From positions 806,001-870,000 of the forward strand of contig NZ_SLXW01000003.1 of NCBI RefSeq assembly GCF_004341085.1: DNA of 64,000 nt, given 5' to 3'. Under the pieces are notes generated by a model, which was given only the letters and a program-made list of their open reading frames with translations, ran no database searches and was not told where the DNA came from. Source of the DNA: Sphingomonas sp. PP-CE-1G-424. GTDB taxonomy: Bacteria > Pseudomonadota > Alphaproteobacteria > Sphingomonadales > Sphingomonadaceae. Positions within the stretch are counted from its first letter, which is position 1. Every line of letters starts with the position of its first letter. The position numbers were made by a program, and so were the translations under genes. Of this stretch, positions 24,996-33,187 are shown piece by piece.

Positions 24996-25094
24996 GAAAA
25001 TCCCCTAATTCTGGAGCGTCTTGTGGCGACCGGGCGGCAAGTGCGCAATGCCAACTTCGCATGCCTTACGTGGAAGGACGCGCCATCCCTACTT

Positions 25095-25199
25095 CCCCCC
25101 TCCCTGAAAGGGAGGGGTCGGGGGTGGGTCGGCCGGTTTGATCCACGACCGGGGGACATGCGGAAACCAACCCACCCCTTCCCTTCCAGGGAGGGGAGA
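25095..25199. repeat. Large inverted repeat, CCCCTCCCTGAAAGGGAGGGG type
   Basis: A second copy of the 7639-7747 family with the same order: small terminal palindrome, GGGTGGGTCGGCC arm, variable centre, CCAACCCACCCC arm, small palindrome. It lies between the chpT start and the stop of the JAMM protease gene, both leftward. Confidence 0.85.
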
Positions 25200-25213
25200 G
25201 AAGGTCGGCGTCG

Positions 25214-25609
25214 CTAACCAACCACCTCAACCATCTCCTCGACGAACGCCCCCACCTCGACCGATCGCCACGCCCGAGCCGCATCGCCGCCAAGGATCAC
25301 CCAAACCGCCCCGTCCCCCATAGCCTGCGCCGCATCCCGAGGAGACGGAACCGGCAAACCGGACGGATGCGAATGGTAGTGCCCGACCACCGCCAGCCCC
25401 CCGGCCCGAGCACGCCGATGCGCGGCAAACAGCGCGGCCGGATCGATCTCGAACGTCCGCGCAGGGTTCGCCGCCACGTTCGCGCACGCAGCGATCGCTT
25501 CGATCCGCCCCGCCGCCCCGAACAGCAGCCCACACACCTCTGCACCCGGCGACGCAGCCGCCTCTGAGACCAACCGCCGCAGCAATTCGCTTGAAATCGT
25601 CACGCTCAT
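25214..25609 (-). CDS. JAMM/MPN+ metalloprotease (M67 family)
   Basis: 131 residues. It carries a complete JAMM motif: E24 (GAEVCGLLFG) and H79-S-H81-x7-S89-x2-D92 (HSHPSGLPVPSPRD). Bacterial members remove ubiquitin-like tags or mature sulfur carriers, and many act in cysteine or cofactor sulfur pathways; which applies here is unknown. The ATG at 25609 is 17 bases from the divergent rluD start, so the two leaders overlap. Confidence 0.88.
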   Translation of the reverse strand: MSVTISSELLRRLVSEAAASPGAEVCGLLFGAAGRIEAIAACANVAANPARTFEIDPAALFAAHRRARAGGLAVVGHYHSHPSGLPVPSPRDAAQAMGDGAVWVILGGDAARAWRSVEVGAFVEEMVEVVG

Positions 25610-25626
25610 CGCCACATCGGTAGGAC

Positions 25627-26574
25627 ATGGACCGGGGGGTTTCCATCGTCGAAGCATCGATCACGCCGGCCACGGATGGCTGGAGGCTCGATCGTGCGCT
25701 TGCCGAAGTGCTTCCCGATATGTCGCGCGAGCGGTTGAAGGCTCTGATCGCCGCGGGCCAGGTGTCGCTCAACGGTCGCGAGTGGCGCGATTCGGCGAAG
25801 AAAGCGGCGGCGGGCCAGGTTTTCGCGGTTGCGATCCCTCCGCCGACGCCGCTGCACAACGAAGCGCAGGATATCCCGCTCGTCGTCGCTTACGAGGACG
25901 ACGACCTGATCGTGATCGACAAGCCCGCGGGGCTCGTTGTCCACCCTGCCGCGGGGAACTTCGACGGGACGCTGGTCAACGCGCTGCTCCACCACTGCGC
26001 CGGCAACCTGTCGGGTATCGGCGGCGTCGTGCGACCGGGCATCGTTCACCGCATCGACAAGGACACGTCGGGACTGATGATCGCCGCAAAAACTGATCGC
26101 GCACACGAAGGCTTGGCGAAGCAGTTCCACGACCACAGCATCGACCGCCGTTACAAGGCGATCGTCGGCGGCATTCCCCGCCCCCCGAGCGGTACCGTCA
26201 ACGCACCCCTCGCTCGGAGTCCGCAGAACCGCAAGAAGATCGCGATCGTCGAGGGCGGCAAGCGCGCGGTGACGCATTTCTCGACTATAAAGACTCTGCG
26301 CGATGCGGCGCTGATCGAATGCCGGCTCGAGACGGGCCGGACGCACCAGGTGCGCGTGCACATGGCGTCGATCGGCCACGCCTTGTTGGGGGACCCGGCC
26401 TATGGTAGAACAAAGCAAGCTCAGAAGTCGCTGCTCGAAACGCTCGGTTTCCGCCGGCAGGCCTTGCACGCGGCGCACCTGGGGTTCATCCATCCGGTGA
26501 AAAGCATCGCTTTGGCGTTCGAAAGCGAAATGCCCGCAGACATGCAGGAACTGTTCACCCAGCTTCACGTATAG
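25627..26574 (+). CDS. rluD: 23S rRNA pseudouridine synthase, RluD family
   Basis: 315 residues. An N-terminal S4 domain (about 20-70) and an RluA-type catalytic domain with D144 in HRIDKDTSGL; further motifs are RRYKAIVGG, ETGRTHQVRVHMASIGH and LHAAHLGF. It probably makes pseudouridines 1911/1915/1917 in 23S rRNA; RluA and RluC cannot be fully excluded. The ATG at 25627 has a TAGGA very close (1-2 bases), so initiation signals are unusual. Divergent from the JAMM gene; followed 57 bases later by rpoH. Confidence 0.92.
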   Translation: MDRGVSIVEASITPATDGWRLDRALAEVLPDMSRERLKALIAAGQVSLNGREWRDSAKKAAAGQVFAVAIPPPTPLHNEAQDIPLVVAYEDDDLIVIDKPAGLVVHPAAGNFDGTLVNALLHHCAGNLSGIGGVVRPGIVHRIDKDTSGLMIAAKTDRAHEGLAKQFHDHSIDRRYKAIVGGIPRPPSGTVNAPLARSPQNRKKIAIVEGGKRAVTHFSTIKTLRDAALIECRLETGRTHQVRVHMASIGHALLGDPAYGRTKQAQKSLLETLGFRRQALHAAHLGFIHPVKSIALAFESEMPADMQELFTQLHV

Positions 26575-26631
26575 ATAATCGACACCATGCCGCAGTGCGG
26601 CAATCGGGGTCAGCAGAAAGGGATTACGACC

Positions 26632-27534
26632 ATGGCAGCCCGCTCCAACGTTCCAGCGACGATTCCTGCGCTCGGCAGCGAGGCGGGTCTCAATCGCTAT
26701 CTCGCCGAGATCAAGAAATTCCCGCTGCTGAAACCCGAACAGGAATATATGCTCGCCAAGCGCTTTCAGGAGCATGGCGACACCGAGGCTGCGGCGCAGC
26801 TGGTGACCTCGCATCTCCGTCTCGTGGCGAAGATCGCGATGGGTTATCGCGGCTATGGCCTGCCGACATCGGAACTGATCTCCGAGGGTAATATCGGCCT
26901 CATGCAGGGCGTGAAGAAGTTCGAGCCCGAGCGTGGTTTCCGTCTCGCCACCTATGCAATGTGGTGGATTCGCGCTTCGATCCAGGAATATATCCTGCGG
27001 TCGTGGAGCCTCGTGAAGATGGGCACCACCGCAGCGCAGAAAAAGCTGTTCTTCAATCTGCGCCGGATGAAGAGCCGTCTCGATGCGTTCGAGGACGGCG
27101 ATCTGCGCCCCGAACACGTCACCAAAATTGCGACTGATCTCGGTGTGGCCGAAACCGACGTCGTCAGCATGAACCGTCGCATGGCGATGGGCGGTGACAC
27201 GTCGCTCAACGTGCCGATGCGTGAGGACGGCGAAGGCCAGTGGCAGGATTGGCTGCAGGACGATGCGCCGTTGCAGGACAAGATCGTCGCCGATGCGCAG
27301 GAGGCGGACGTTCGCCACTCGATGCTGGTGTCGGCGATGGATGACCTCAACGAGCGCGAGCAGCATATCCTGACCGAGCGCCGCCTGACCGACGATCCCA
27401 AGACGCTAGAGGAATTGTCGCAGGTCTATGGTGTGTCGCGTGAGCGCGTGCGGCAGATCGAAGTGCGTGCATTCGAGAAGCTGCAAAAGGCGATGATGCG
27501 AATTGCCGGCGAGAAGCGCCTGCTGGCGGCATAA
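26632..27534 (+). CDS. rpoH: RNA polymerase sigma-32 (heat shock)
   Basis: 300 residues; a group 3 sigma factor for heat-shock genes. Region 2 (SELISEGNIGLMQGVKKFEP, then GFRLATYAMWWIRASIQEYI), the RpoH box (QKKLFFNLRRMK) that separates RpoH from other sigma-70 types, and region 4 (SQVYGVSRERVRQIEVRAFE) are all intact. The ATG at 26632 follows AAAGGGA by about eight bases. The next gene starts one base after its stop. Confidence 0.96.
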   Translation: MAARSNVPATIPALGSEAGLNRYLAEIKKFPLLKPEQEYMLAKRFQEHGDTEAAAQLVTSHLRLVAKIAMGYRGYGLPTSELISEGNIGLMQGVKKFEPERGFRLATYAMWWIRASIQEYILRSWSLVKMGTTAAQKKLFFNLRRMKSRLDAFEDGDLRPEHVTKIATDLGVAETDVVSMNRRMAMGGDTSLNVPMREDGEGQWQDWLQDDAPLQDKIVADAQEADVRHSMLVSAMDDLNEREQHILTERRLTDDPKTLEELSQVYGVSRERVRQIEVRAFEKLQKAMMRIAGEKRLLAA

Positions 27535-27535
27535 C

Positions 27536-28807
27536 ATGACGCGCACCGTCGTCATTGGCGGCGGTGCGGCCGGGATTGCTGCGACGCGGACGCTGCACGA
27601 TGCAGGGCGAGAGGTCCTGTTGGTCGAGGCCAGCAACCGCTTAGGTGGCCGAGCCCACAGCCTGCCCCTCGCCTCCTTGTTCCCCCGCGAAGGCGGGGGC
27701 CCAGACTGGACCCCAGCCTTCGCGGCGGAACATGTCGACGCTGGCTGTGGCTGGCTACACTCTGCCCAGCGTAATCCGTGGACCAGTATTGCCGAAGCTT
27801 CCGGCTTTACCGTAGACCGTTCCGACGCGAACTGGCGTACACAGTGGCGGGATCTCGGCTTCTCTCCCGAAGACCAGTCGGCCTCGGCCACAGCTTACCA
27901 AGACTGGAACGAGCGAGCCCTCTCCGCTCTAGAAGGCCTCGACCGCCCCCTCTCCGACTTCATTGCCCCCGACGACCCATGGCGCCCGAAGATCGACGCG
28001 ATCTCCGGCTACGCCAACGGCGCGAACCTCACGCAAGTCTCGCTCCACGACTGGGCCGCCTACGAAGATGCCGCCACCGACGACAACTGGTCAGTCAGGG
28101 AAGGCTACGGCACGCTAGTCGCTGGCCATGCCGCCGGCCTGGACATCCGTCTCTCGACCCCGGTAACGCGGATCGACCATAGCGGCCGCCGCATCAAACT
28201 CGATACGCCCGCCGGCACGATCGACGCGGACCGCGTGATCGTTTGCGTCCCTACCACCGTCCTCGCGAGGTCGGAGATCGTCTTCGACCCGCCGCTTCCC
28301 GACAAGCACGCCGCCGCCGCCGACCTCCCGCTCGGCCTCGCGGACAAGGTGTTCCTCCACGTCGACCGGCCCGAATGGCCGACCAACGCGCACCTGATCG
28401 GCAACCCGTACAGCGCTTGCACCGCCAGCCACCGCCTGTCTCCGTTCGGCTGGCCGATCGTCGAAAGCTTCTTCGGCGGCGACTGCGCGGAGATGCTGGA
28501 GGACGGCGATGCGGCACAGTTCGCGATTGACGAACTCGTAGGGTTGCTCGGCAGCGACTGGCGCAAGCGCCTCACCCCGCTGGCCGCAACCCGCTGGCGT
28601 CATGAACCCTATATCGGCGGCAGCTACAGCCATGCGCACATTGGCCGGGCCCGCCAGCGCGCGGTTCTCGCGGCGTCCGTCGACGGCCGTATCCACTTCG
28701 CCGGTGAAGCATGCCACCCGTTCGACTTTTCCACCGCACACGGCGCGTACGAGACCGGCGTGACCGCGGCCCGCGCAGTCATTGGCGAGGCCGCGACGAT
28801 CGCATAA
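27536..28807 (+). CDS. FAD-dependent amine-oxidase-like protein with in-frame REP
   Basis: 423 residues. An FAD-binding GxGxxG (VIGGGAAGIAATRTLHDAG) and GGRAHS start the protein, and the C-terminal FAD motif (RIHFAGEACHPFDFSTAHGAYETG) closes it, as in flavin monoamine oxidases and related polyamine or phytoene-desaturase-like enzymes. Substrate unknown. Residues about 48-66 (FPREGGG, then DWTPAFAAEH) are translated from a REP-like palindrome and interrupt the usual step from the GGRAH segment to DAGCGWLHS. The frame stays open. It starts one base after rpoH and is probably co-transcribed with rpoH and mtgA. Confidence 0.87.
   Translation: MTRTVVIGGGAAGIAATRTLHDAGREVLLVEASNRLGGRAHSLPLASLFPREGGGPDWTPAFAAEHVDAGCGWLHSAQRNPWTSIAEASGFTVDRSDANWRTQWRDLGFSPEDQSASATAYQDWNERALSALEGLDRPLSDFIAPDDPWRPKIDAISGYANGANLTQVSLHDWAAYEDAATDDNWSVREGYGTLVAGHAAGLDIRLSTPVTRIDHSGRRIKLDTPAGTIDADRVIVCVPTTVLARSEIVFDPPLPDKHAAAADLPLGLADKVFLHVDRPEWPTNAHLIGNPYSACTASHRLSPFGWPIVESFFGGDCAEMLEDGDAAQFAIDELVGLLGSDWRKRLTPLAATRWRHEPYIGGSYSHAHIGRARQRAVLAASVDGRIHFAGEACHPFDFSTAHGAYETGVTAARAVIGEAATIA
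27678..27732. repeat. REP-like palindrome inside flavoprotein gene
   Basis: TGTTCCCCCGCGAAGGCGGG and the partially eroded complement CCTTCGCGGCGGAACA flank a GCCCAGACTGGACCCCA centre. The right arm has changes (CGGCGG for CGGGGG) compared with 56201-56255, so this copy is drifting. It is read through in frame by the surrounding gene. Confidence 0.85.
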
Positions 28808-28816
28808 GGAGCGGCG

Positions 28817-29488
28817 ATGGGCCTTATCCGCATCGCCGCCAAGATCGTCTTCGCTTTCGTCCTGATCACGGTCGCGTGGGTCGGAATCTATCGCTTCGTG
28901 CCGGTGCCGTTCACCTGGACGATGATGGGCGACGTGATCAACGGGCACGGCGTGGCCAAGGACTGGATGCCGCTGTCGGAGATGGACCCGGACATGGCAC
29001 GCGCGGCGATCGCCGGCGAAGATTCGCGGTTCTGTTCGCATCACGGGTTCGATTTCAAGGCGATGGCGGGGGCGGCGGCGCGCAATGCGCAGGGCGGGCG
29101 CATTCGCGGCGGCTCGACGATCAGCCAGCAGACCGCGAAGAACGCGTTCCTGTTCCAAGGCGGCGGCTATGTGCGGAAGGCGTTCGAGGCGTATTTCACC
29201 GTGCTGATCGAGGCGATGTGGCCGAAGCGGCGGATCATGGAAGTGTATCTCAACATCGCCGAGACCGGGATCGGGACCTACGGCGCGAATGCCGGAGCGA
29301 TCCGGTATTTCAATCACGATGCGTCGCGGCTGTCACCGACCGAGGCGGGGCGGATTGCCGCCGTCTTGCCGTTGCCCAAGAAGCGGGCTGCGATCGATCC
29401 GCATGGGTTTGTGCGAAAGCATGGGAATACGCTGTCGCGGCGGGTTTCGGTTGTCCGGAACAATGGGTTGGATAGCTGTCTGCGATGA
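28817..29488 (+). CDS. mtgA: Monofunctional peptidoglycan transglycosylase
   Basis: 223 residues; polymerises lipid II into glycan strands. One N-terminal membrane anchor (IVFAFVLITVAWVGIY) and a GT51 domain with the catalytic EDSRFCSHHGFDFKAM and RGGSTISQQTAKNAFL motifs, and EVYLNIAETGIGTYGA. There is no transpeptidase domain. Starts nine bases after the flavoprotein gene, with AAGGAG before the ATG. Confidence 0.94.
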   Translation: MGLIRIAAKIVFAFVLITVAWVGIYRFVPVPFTWTMMGDVINGHGVAKDWMPLSEMDPDMARAAIAGEDSRFCSHHGFDFKAMAGAAARNAQGGRIRGGSTISQQTAKNAFLFQGGGYVRKAFEAYFTVLIEAMWPKRRIMEVYLNIAETGIGTYGANAGAIRYFNHDASRLSPTEAGRIAAVLPLPKKRAAIDPHGFVRKHGNTLSRRVSVVRNNGLDSCLR

Positions 29489-29539
29489 AAGGTACCGCGA
29501 GCTCCACGTGAAGCTACCTCCCCAGCGTAGGCCGGGACC

Positions 29540-29573
29540 AGCATGTGTCCGCGCCTTCGCGGCGACACATGCT
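29540..29573. terminator. Hairpin between convergent mtgA and small membrane gene
   Basis: AGCATGTGTC and GACACATGCT form a perfect ten-base stem extended by CGCG/CGCGG around CCTTC. The loop region CGCGCCTTCGCGG resembles the core of the REP elements. It has no T-tract, so it may end transcription weakly or only protect RNA ends. Confidence 0.55.
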
Positions 29574-29584
29574 CATGGCGGACG

Positions 29585-29827
29585 TTACTGCGTCGACTTC
29601 TCGACCGCGTCGCCGGCCTTGTCCGCAGCGCTACCGACGCTCTTCGCCGCCGAAGTGATCGCGGCGTCCTTGCTGTTCTGCGCGCCTTGGCGGCTGAACA
29701 GATAGTACCCGCCGATCAGGAAAGCGATCAGCAGGACGATGCCGATCAGCATGCCGCTGCCGCCGCTGCGGCGTTCGATGATCGTGGTGTGGGTGGTCGG
29801 GGTTTCGACGATGCGCTCTTCGGCCAT
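29585..29827 (-). CDS. Small single-pass membrane protein
   Basis: 80 residues: a polar N terminus (AEERIVETPTTHTTIIERR), one membrane helix (about 26-45, MLIGIVLLIAFLIGGYYLFS) and a hydrophilic Ala/Ser/Lys tail with AAKSVGSAADKAGDAVEKS, likely helical. The ATG at 29827 has AGGGAGA at about seven bases. I do not recognise a function; such proteins are common in sphingomonads. Located between mtgA and ybaB with no clear operon. Confidence 0.78.
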   Translation of the reverse strand: MAEERIVETPTTHTTIIERRSGGSGMLIGIVLLIAFLIGGYYLFSRQGAQNSKDAAITSAAKSVGSAADKAGDAVEKSTQ

Positions 29828-29907
29828 GTTCACTCTCCCTGATTACTGGAGAGCGCAACGCCGACCGAAGAGCGATTGTTCCCGCGCCGAAACGAACCCG
29901 ATTCGGT

Positions 29908-30231
29908 TCAGAACGGCAGCTTGAAGCCTGGTGGGAGTTGTAGGCCGCTCGTCATCTTCGACATCTCAGTGCCAGACACCGCATCCGCCTTCGCCCGCGC
30001 ATCGTTGAACGCTGCCGTCAGCAGGTCCTCGAGCATCTGCTTCTCGCTGACCTGCATTAGCGAATCGTCGATCGCGATGTTGATGATGCGGCCCTTGGCG
30101 GACGCCTTCACCTTGACCAGGCCGCCACCGGATGCGCCCTCGACCTCGATCGTGTCGAGATTGGCCTGGGCCTTTTCCACCTCGTTCTGGACGTTCTGCG
30201 CCATGGCGAGGATTTCATCGATATTCTTCAT
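29908..30231 (-). CDS. ybaB: YbaB/EbfC nucleoid-associated protein
   Basis: 107 residues. A DNA-binding dimer, tweezer-like in known structures. Seen: an N-terminal helix (EILAMAQNVQNEVEKAQANL), the strand GLVKVKASAKGRIINIAID, and a long C-terminal helix (LEDLLTAAFNDARAKADAVS). Its ATG overlaps the dnaX stop by four bases, the classic dnaX-ybaB pair. recR, often next, is not present. Confidence 0.93.
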   Translation of the reverse strand: MKNIDEILAMAQNVQNEVEKAQANLDTIEVEGASGGGLVKVKASAKGRIINIAIDDSLMQVSEKQMLEDLLTAAFNDARAKADAVSGTEMSKMTSGLQLPPGFKLPF

Positions 30232-31934
30232 GCGTTGCTCCTTTGACCGGGCCACGATTCTAGCTGGGCGTCCGGAAACGCAGCCACCGCGGCCTTCATG
30301 ATGGGGGATTCGAGAATAGCCTGGCGCACCGCGGCGTCGGCGGCGTCCTGCGCCTCGCGCAGCGTCGGCGCGCCAGGGGCGTCGACGATCGACACTTTCC
30401 ACGCCGTTCGCGTCACGCTCTTCAACAACGTGTTGAGTTCGGCGAGCGTGTCGGCCGAGACTGGACGGCTGCCGCTGAGGACGAATTCGGGCGGCGAGTA
30501 ACTGACGACGCGTGCGCCGTGACGAAGGCGCGCGGCGATCGCGAGGCCGCCTGATTCGTCGAGCAGATCGACCAGCGCTTCGAACGTCGGCGGCAGGATC
30601 GGGCCGGTCGCGACGGGTTCGGGCGCCTTAGCCGTAGCTCCAGCGTTCCAGGGCGGCGCTTCGCCGGACGGAGGTGTAGGTGGCGGCGGCGCCGTTGGTG
30701 CAGCGGCGGGGGCCGCTCCGCTGGCGATCTGGCGGGCGAGTTCGCCGGGGTCGGGCAGTGTCGAGGCGTAGATCGCCCGCAACAGCGCCATCTCGGCGGC
30801 CTCGATCGGCAGCGCGGCCTTGGCGACCTCATCATGACCCTTGAGGAACAGCTGCCACAAACGGTGAAGCGCGGGATAGCCGAGCGATGCCGCCCATTCC
30901 TCGCGTGCCGCACGCTCCTCCATCGGCTGCGCGGCGTCCGCCGGCGTGCCGACCTTGGTCAGCGTGATGCCGTGGACGGTTTCGAGTAGCGAGCGGAGGA
31001 CCGACAGCGGATCGACGCCGTAATCATATTGGCGGCGCATCGAGGCGAGCGCCCCTGCCCCGTCGCCAGCGAGGATCAGCGTCAGCAGATCGCGCACCGC
31101 GCCCCGGTCCGACAGGCCAAGCATCTGGCGCACGGCGTCGGCCGTCACGCCGCCGCCTTCGAGACCGGCATGCGCGATCGCCTGGTCGAGGATCGACAGG
31201 CCGTCGCGCGCGGAGCCTTCCGCAGCGCGCGCGATCAGCATCAGCGCCTCGGGATCGGCGATGACGCCCTCTTCGGTCGAGACCCAGGCGAAGTGCTTGG
31301 CGAGCTGCTCGGCGGAAATGCGGCGCAGGTCGAACCGCTGGCAGCGCGAGAGCACCGTTACCGGAACCTTGTTCACCTCGGTCGTCGCAAACAGGAATTT
31401 CACATGGGGAGGTGGCTCCTCCAGCGTCTTCAGCAGCGCGTTGAACGCGTTCTTCGACAGCATGTGGACTTCGTCGATGATGTAGATCTTGAAGCGCGCG
31501 GTGACCGCCGAATAGCGCGACGCGTCGATGATCTCGCGGACGTCATCGACACCGGTGTGGCTCGCGGCGTCCATCTCGATCACGTCGATATGGCGGCCCT
31601 CGGCGATCGCGCGGCAGGGTTCGCAGACGCCGCACGGGTCGATCGTCGGACCGCCCTCGCCGTCAGGGCCGATGCAGTTGAGTGCCTTGGCGATCAGGCG
31701 GGCGGTCGATGTTTTCCCGACGCCACGGACGCCGGTCATCAGGAAGGCGTGCGCGAGCCGGTCGCGCTTTATCGCGTTGCCGAGCGTCTGGACCATCGCG
31801 TCCTGCCCGATCAGTTCGGAAAAGGTCTGCGGACGGTATTTGCGCGCGAGCACGCGGTAGGCGGGGGCATCCGGTGCTTTAGCCGGCTGCGGGGGTTCGC
31901 CCAGGTCGAAGGAATCTGACATTGCAGTCGTCAT
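30228..31934 (-). CDS. dnaX: DNA polymerase III subunits gamma and tau
   Basis: 568 residues; the clamp-loader ATPase. Seen: ARKYRPQTFSELIGQDAMV at the N terminus, Walker A GVRGVGKTSTARL, the zinc module CIGPDGEGG to CGVCEPC, Walker B IYIIDEVHML, and sensor TVLSRCQRFDLRR. The region from residue 400 onward is Pro/Ala-rich then a tau-like C-terminal domain (ILPPTFEALVDLLDESGG). No obvious frameshift signal for making gamma was found. A second possible ATG is at 31922; neither has a clear ribosome site. Confidence 0.95.
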   Translation of the reverse strand: MTTAMSDSFDLGEPPQPAKAPDAPAYRVLARKYRPQTFSELIGQDAMVQTLGNAIKRDRLAHAFLMTGVRGVGKTSTARLIAKALNCIGPDGEGGPTIDPCGVCEPCRAIAEGRHIDVIEMDAASHTGVDDVREIIDASRYSAVTARFKIYIIDEVHMLSKNAFNALLKTLEEPPPHVKFLFATTEVNKVPVTVLSRCQRFDLRRISAEQLAKHFAWVSTEEGVIADPEALMLIARAAEGSARDGLSILDQAIAHAGLEGGGVTADAVRQMLGLSDRGAVRDLLTLILAGDGAGALASMRRQYDYGVDPLSVLRSLLETVHGITLTKVGTPADAAQPMEERAAREEWAASLGYPALHRLWQLFLKGHDEVAKAALPIEAAEMALLRAIYASTLPDPGELARQIASGAAPAAAPTAPPPPTPPSGEAPPWNAGATAKAPEPVATGPILPPTFEALVDLLDESGGLAIAARLRHGARVVSYSPPEFVLSGSRPVSADTLAELNTLLKSVTRTAWKVSIVDAPGAPTLREAQDAADAAVRQAILESPIMKAAVAAFPDAQLESWPGQRSNA

Positions 31935-32187
31935 AGCGGGTGCTGCGCGTGCTGTCGAAGGGGAGTGAAGTATAGGAAGTGCAGACGCTGGGAGAGTTCT
32001 GCACTTCGCTCGCCGAGAGGGTCGCGGGGGCTTGGCGCGGGGCTGATTGTGGAGGGCGTGCGGGGCATGGGCCGATCTTGGCACAGCGTTGCGTCGTAGG
32101 ACAGCGATTCGGAACGTTTCGGGAACATGGAAGGCCGAAGCTTAGGCTTGCTGGGCTCGACGAGTTCCAGAAGTTTAGAAGGTGCGC
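31935..32187. other. dnaX upstream region without gene
   Basis: No convincing reading frame is present on either strand. The region has lower coding bias and several short direct repeats (for example GGAAGTGCAGA/GTTCTGCACTTC, an inverted pair at about 31976-32003). It should hold the dnaX promoter, reading leftward, but no strong -35/-10 pair could be assigned. Confidence 0.5.
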
Positions 32188-32255
32188 TGCGGCTAAGCCG
32201 CATCGTCAGACGGTGCTTTGCACCGCTGGCCGCGCTCACGTTTGCTTGCAAACGT
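32188..32255 (-). other. Three tandem perfect hairpins 3' of SRP RNA
   Basis: Three consecutive perfect stems with 2-3 base loops: TGCGGC-TAA-GCCGCA (32188-32202), CGGTGC-TTT-GCACCG (32211-32225) and ACGTTTGC-TT-GCAAACGT (32238-32255). They begin directly after the 3' end of the SRP RNA on the reverse strand. They may process or end that transcript or form the leader of dnaX. Confidence 0.6.
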
Positions 32256-32257
32256 TC

Positions 32258-32356
32258 GCGGTGGGAGCCGGGACGACCCGTAGCTGAGTCGTTGTGGCTG
32301 CTTCCTTCCGGATCTGACCAAGTTGGCGACGACCACGTCCGCCCGACTCCCGCGGC
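32258..32356 (-). ncRNA. ffs: Signal recognition particle RNA (4.5S type)
   Basis: The reverse strand carries the universally conserved domain IV loop GGTCAGATCCGGAAGGAAGC followed by AGCC. The flanks pair over their length: GCGGGAGTCGGG at the 5' side with CCCGGCTCCCACCGC at the 3' side, and GTCGT with ACGAC nearer the loop, giving a rod of about 99 bases. It binds Ffh for co-translational targeting. The ffs-dnaX-ybaB order is common in Alphaproteobacteria. Ends are estimated from pairing. Confidence 0.92.
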
Positions 32357-32413
32357 GCATATGGCGGGGTCGGGCGGGATGATCAAGCCGCTTTAGTAAT
32401 CGCGGCTAACCGA

Positions 32414-32653
32414 TCAGCGGCTGACGCGAACCGTGCGGCAGACGCGCTGGCGGTGATGGTTGCGATAGACGTTGCGGCAAACCTGGCGCGTGCGCACGGC
32501 GTGGCGACGGTAGCCAGGACGGCGATCGTCGTGGCGAACGACGGTCCGCTCATGCACGACGGTGCGCTGTGCCGCGGCTTCGGCGGCGATCCCGACGGGG
32601 GCAAGGCCAGTCAGTGCGACGAGACCGGCGGCGGCGAGGGTGAACAACTTCAT
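32414..32653 (-). CDS. Small secreted basic protein
   Basis: 79 residues: signal peptide (KLFTLAAAGLVALTGLAPVGIAAEA) then a very basic Arg/His/Val-rich mature part (VVHERTVVRHDDRRPGYRRH) with two cysteines (RQVCRNVY and QRVCRTVR). AGGAGAT precedes the ATG by a few bases. I do not recognise a function. It resembles the larger Gly/Arg-rich neighbour in that both end with a Cys-x-Arg-like basic motif, so the two may be related. Confidence 0.75.
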   Translation of the reverse strand: MKLFTLAAAGLVALTGLAPVGIAAEAAAQRTVVHERTVVRHDDRRPGYRRHAVRTRQVCRNVYRNHHRQRVCRTVRVSR

Positions 32654-32733
32654 GATAATCTCCTACTGGTGCGGGCCCTCCCGAGCCCGGCAACCTATGT
32701 TACCAAACTAAAGATGGTCGTTACGGTTCCGGA

Positions 32734-33075
32734 TCAGCGGCGGAAGCAGCGACGAACCGGGCCGTAATAGCCACGCTCAATCCGGCAGACGACGCGTGAG
32801 CGGCCGTATCCGCGGGGTCCGCGATAGCCGTAGCCGCCGCCGCGGTAGCCGTAGTCGCCACGATACCCGCCGCCATAGCCACGGTAGCCACGATCTCCAC
32901 CGCGCCAGCCGCGGTCGCCGCGCCAGCCACGATTGCCACGCCGTCCGCGGTCGTCGTGCCAGCCGCCACCGCCGCGGGGGCCGTCCCAGCCGTGGCGCTG
33001 CGCATCGGCGGGTGCAGCGGCGAACAGGGTCCCCGCGGCCAGGGCGCCTGCGGCGAACATTGCGATGATCTTCAT
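32734..33075 (-). CDS. Secreted Gly/Arg-rich low-complexity protein
   Basis: 113 residues. A signal peptide (ending AAAPADAQ) is followed by about 65 residues of Gly-Arg-Tyr-Asp repeats (units like NRGWRGDRGWRGG and YRGYGGGYRGD), then SRVVCRIERGYYGPVRRCF with two cysteines. The Cys-flanked basic end is like the protein encoded just after it. GAGGAG precedes the ATG at 33075. Function unknown; a periplasmic or surface structural role is possible. Confidence 0.75.
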   Translation of the reverse strand: MKIIAMFAAGALAAGTLFAAAPADAQRHGWDGPRGGGGWHDDRGRRGNRGWRGDRGWRGGDRGYRGYGGGYRGDYGYRGGGYGYRGPRGYGRSRVVCRIERGYYGPVRRCFRR

Positions 33076-33187
33076 GCTCGTTACTCCTCTCAAGACCTCG
33101 TACATTGAGGCGATGAGGGGATAGTGTGGCCGCGGCCGTGGACGGTCCCTGAACCGCCCGTTGTCTTCCTGTAAGCTTCGCTGTCGT

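Noticed and set aside
30228..31000. Programmed frameshift in dnaX to make gamma
   Set aside because: No A-rich slippery sequence followed by a clear stem was found in the expected region, so I report only the full-length frame.
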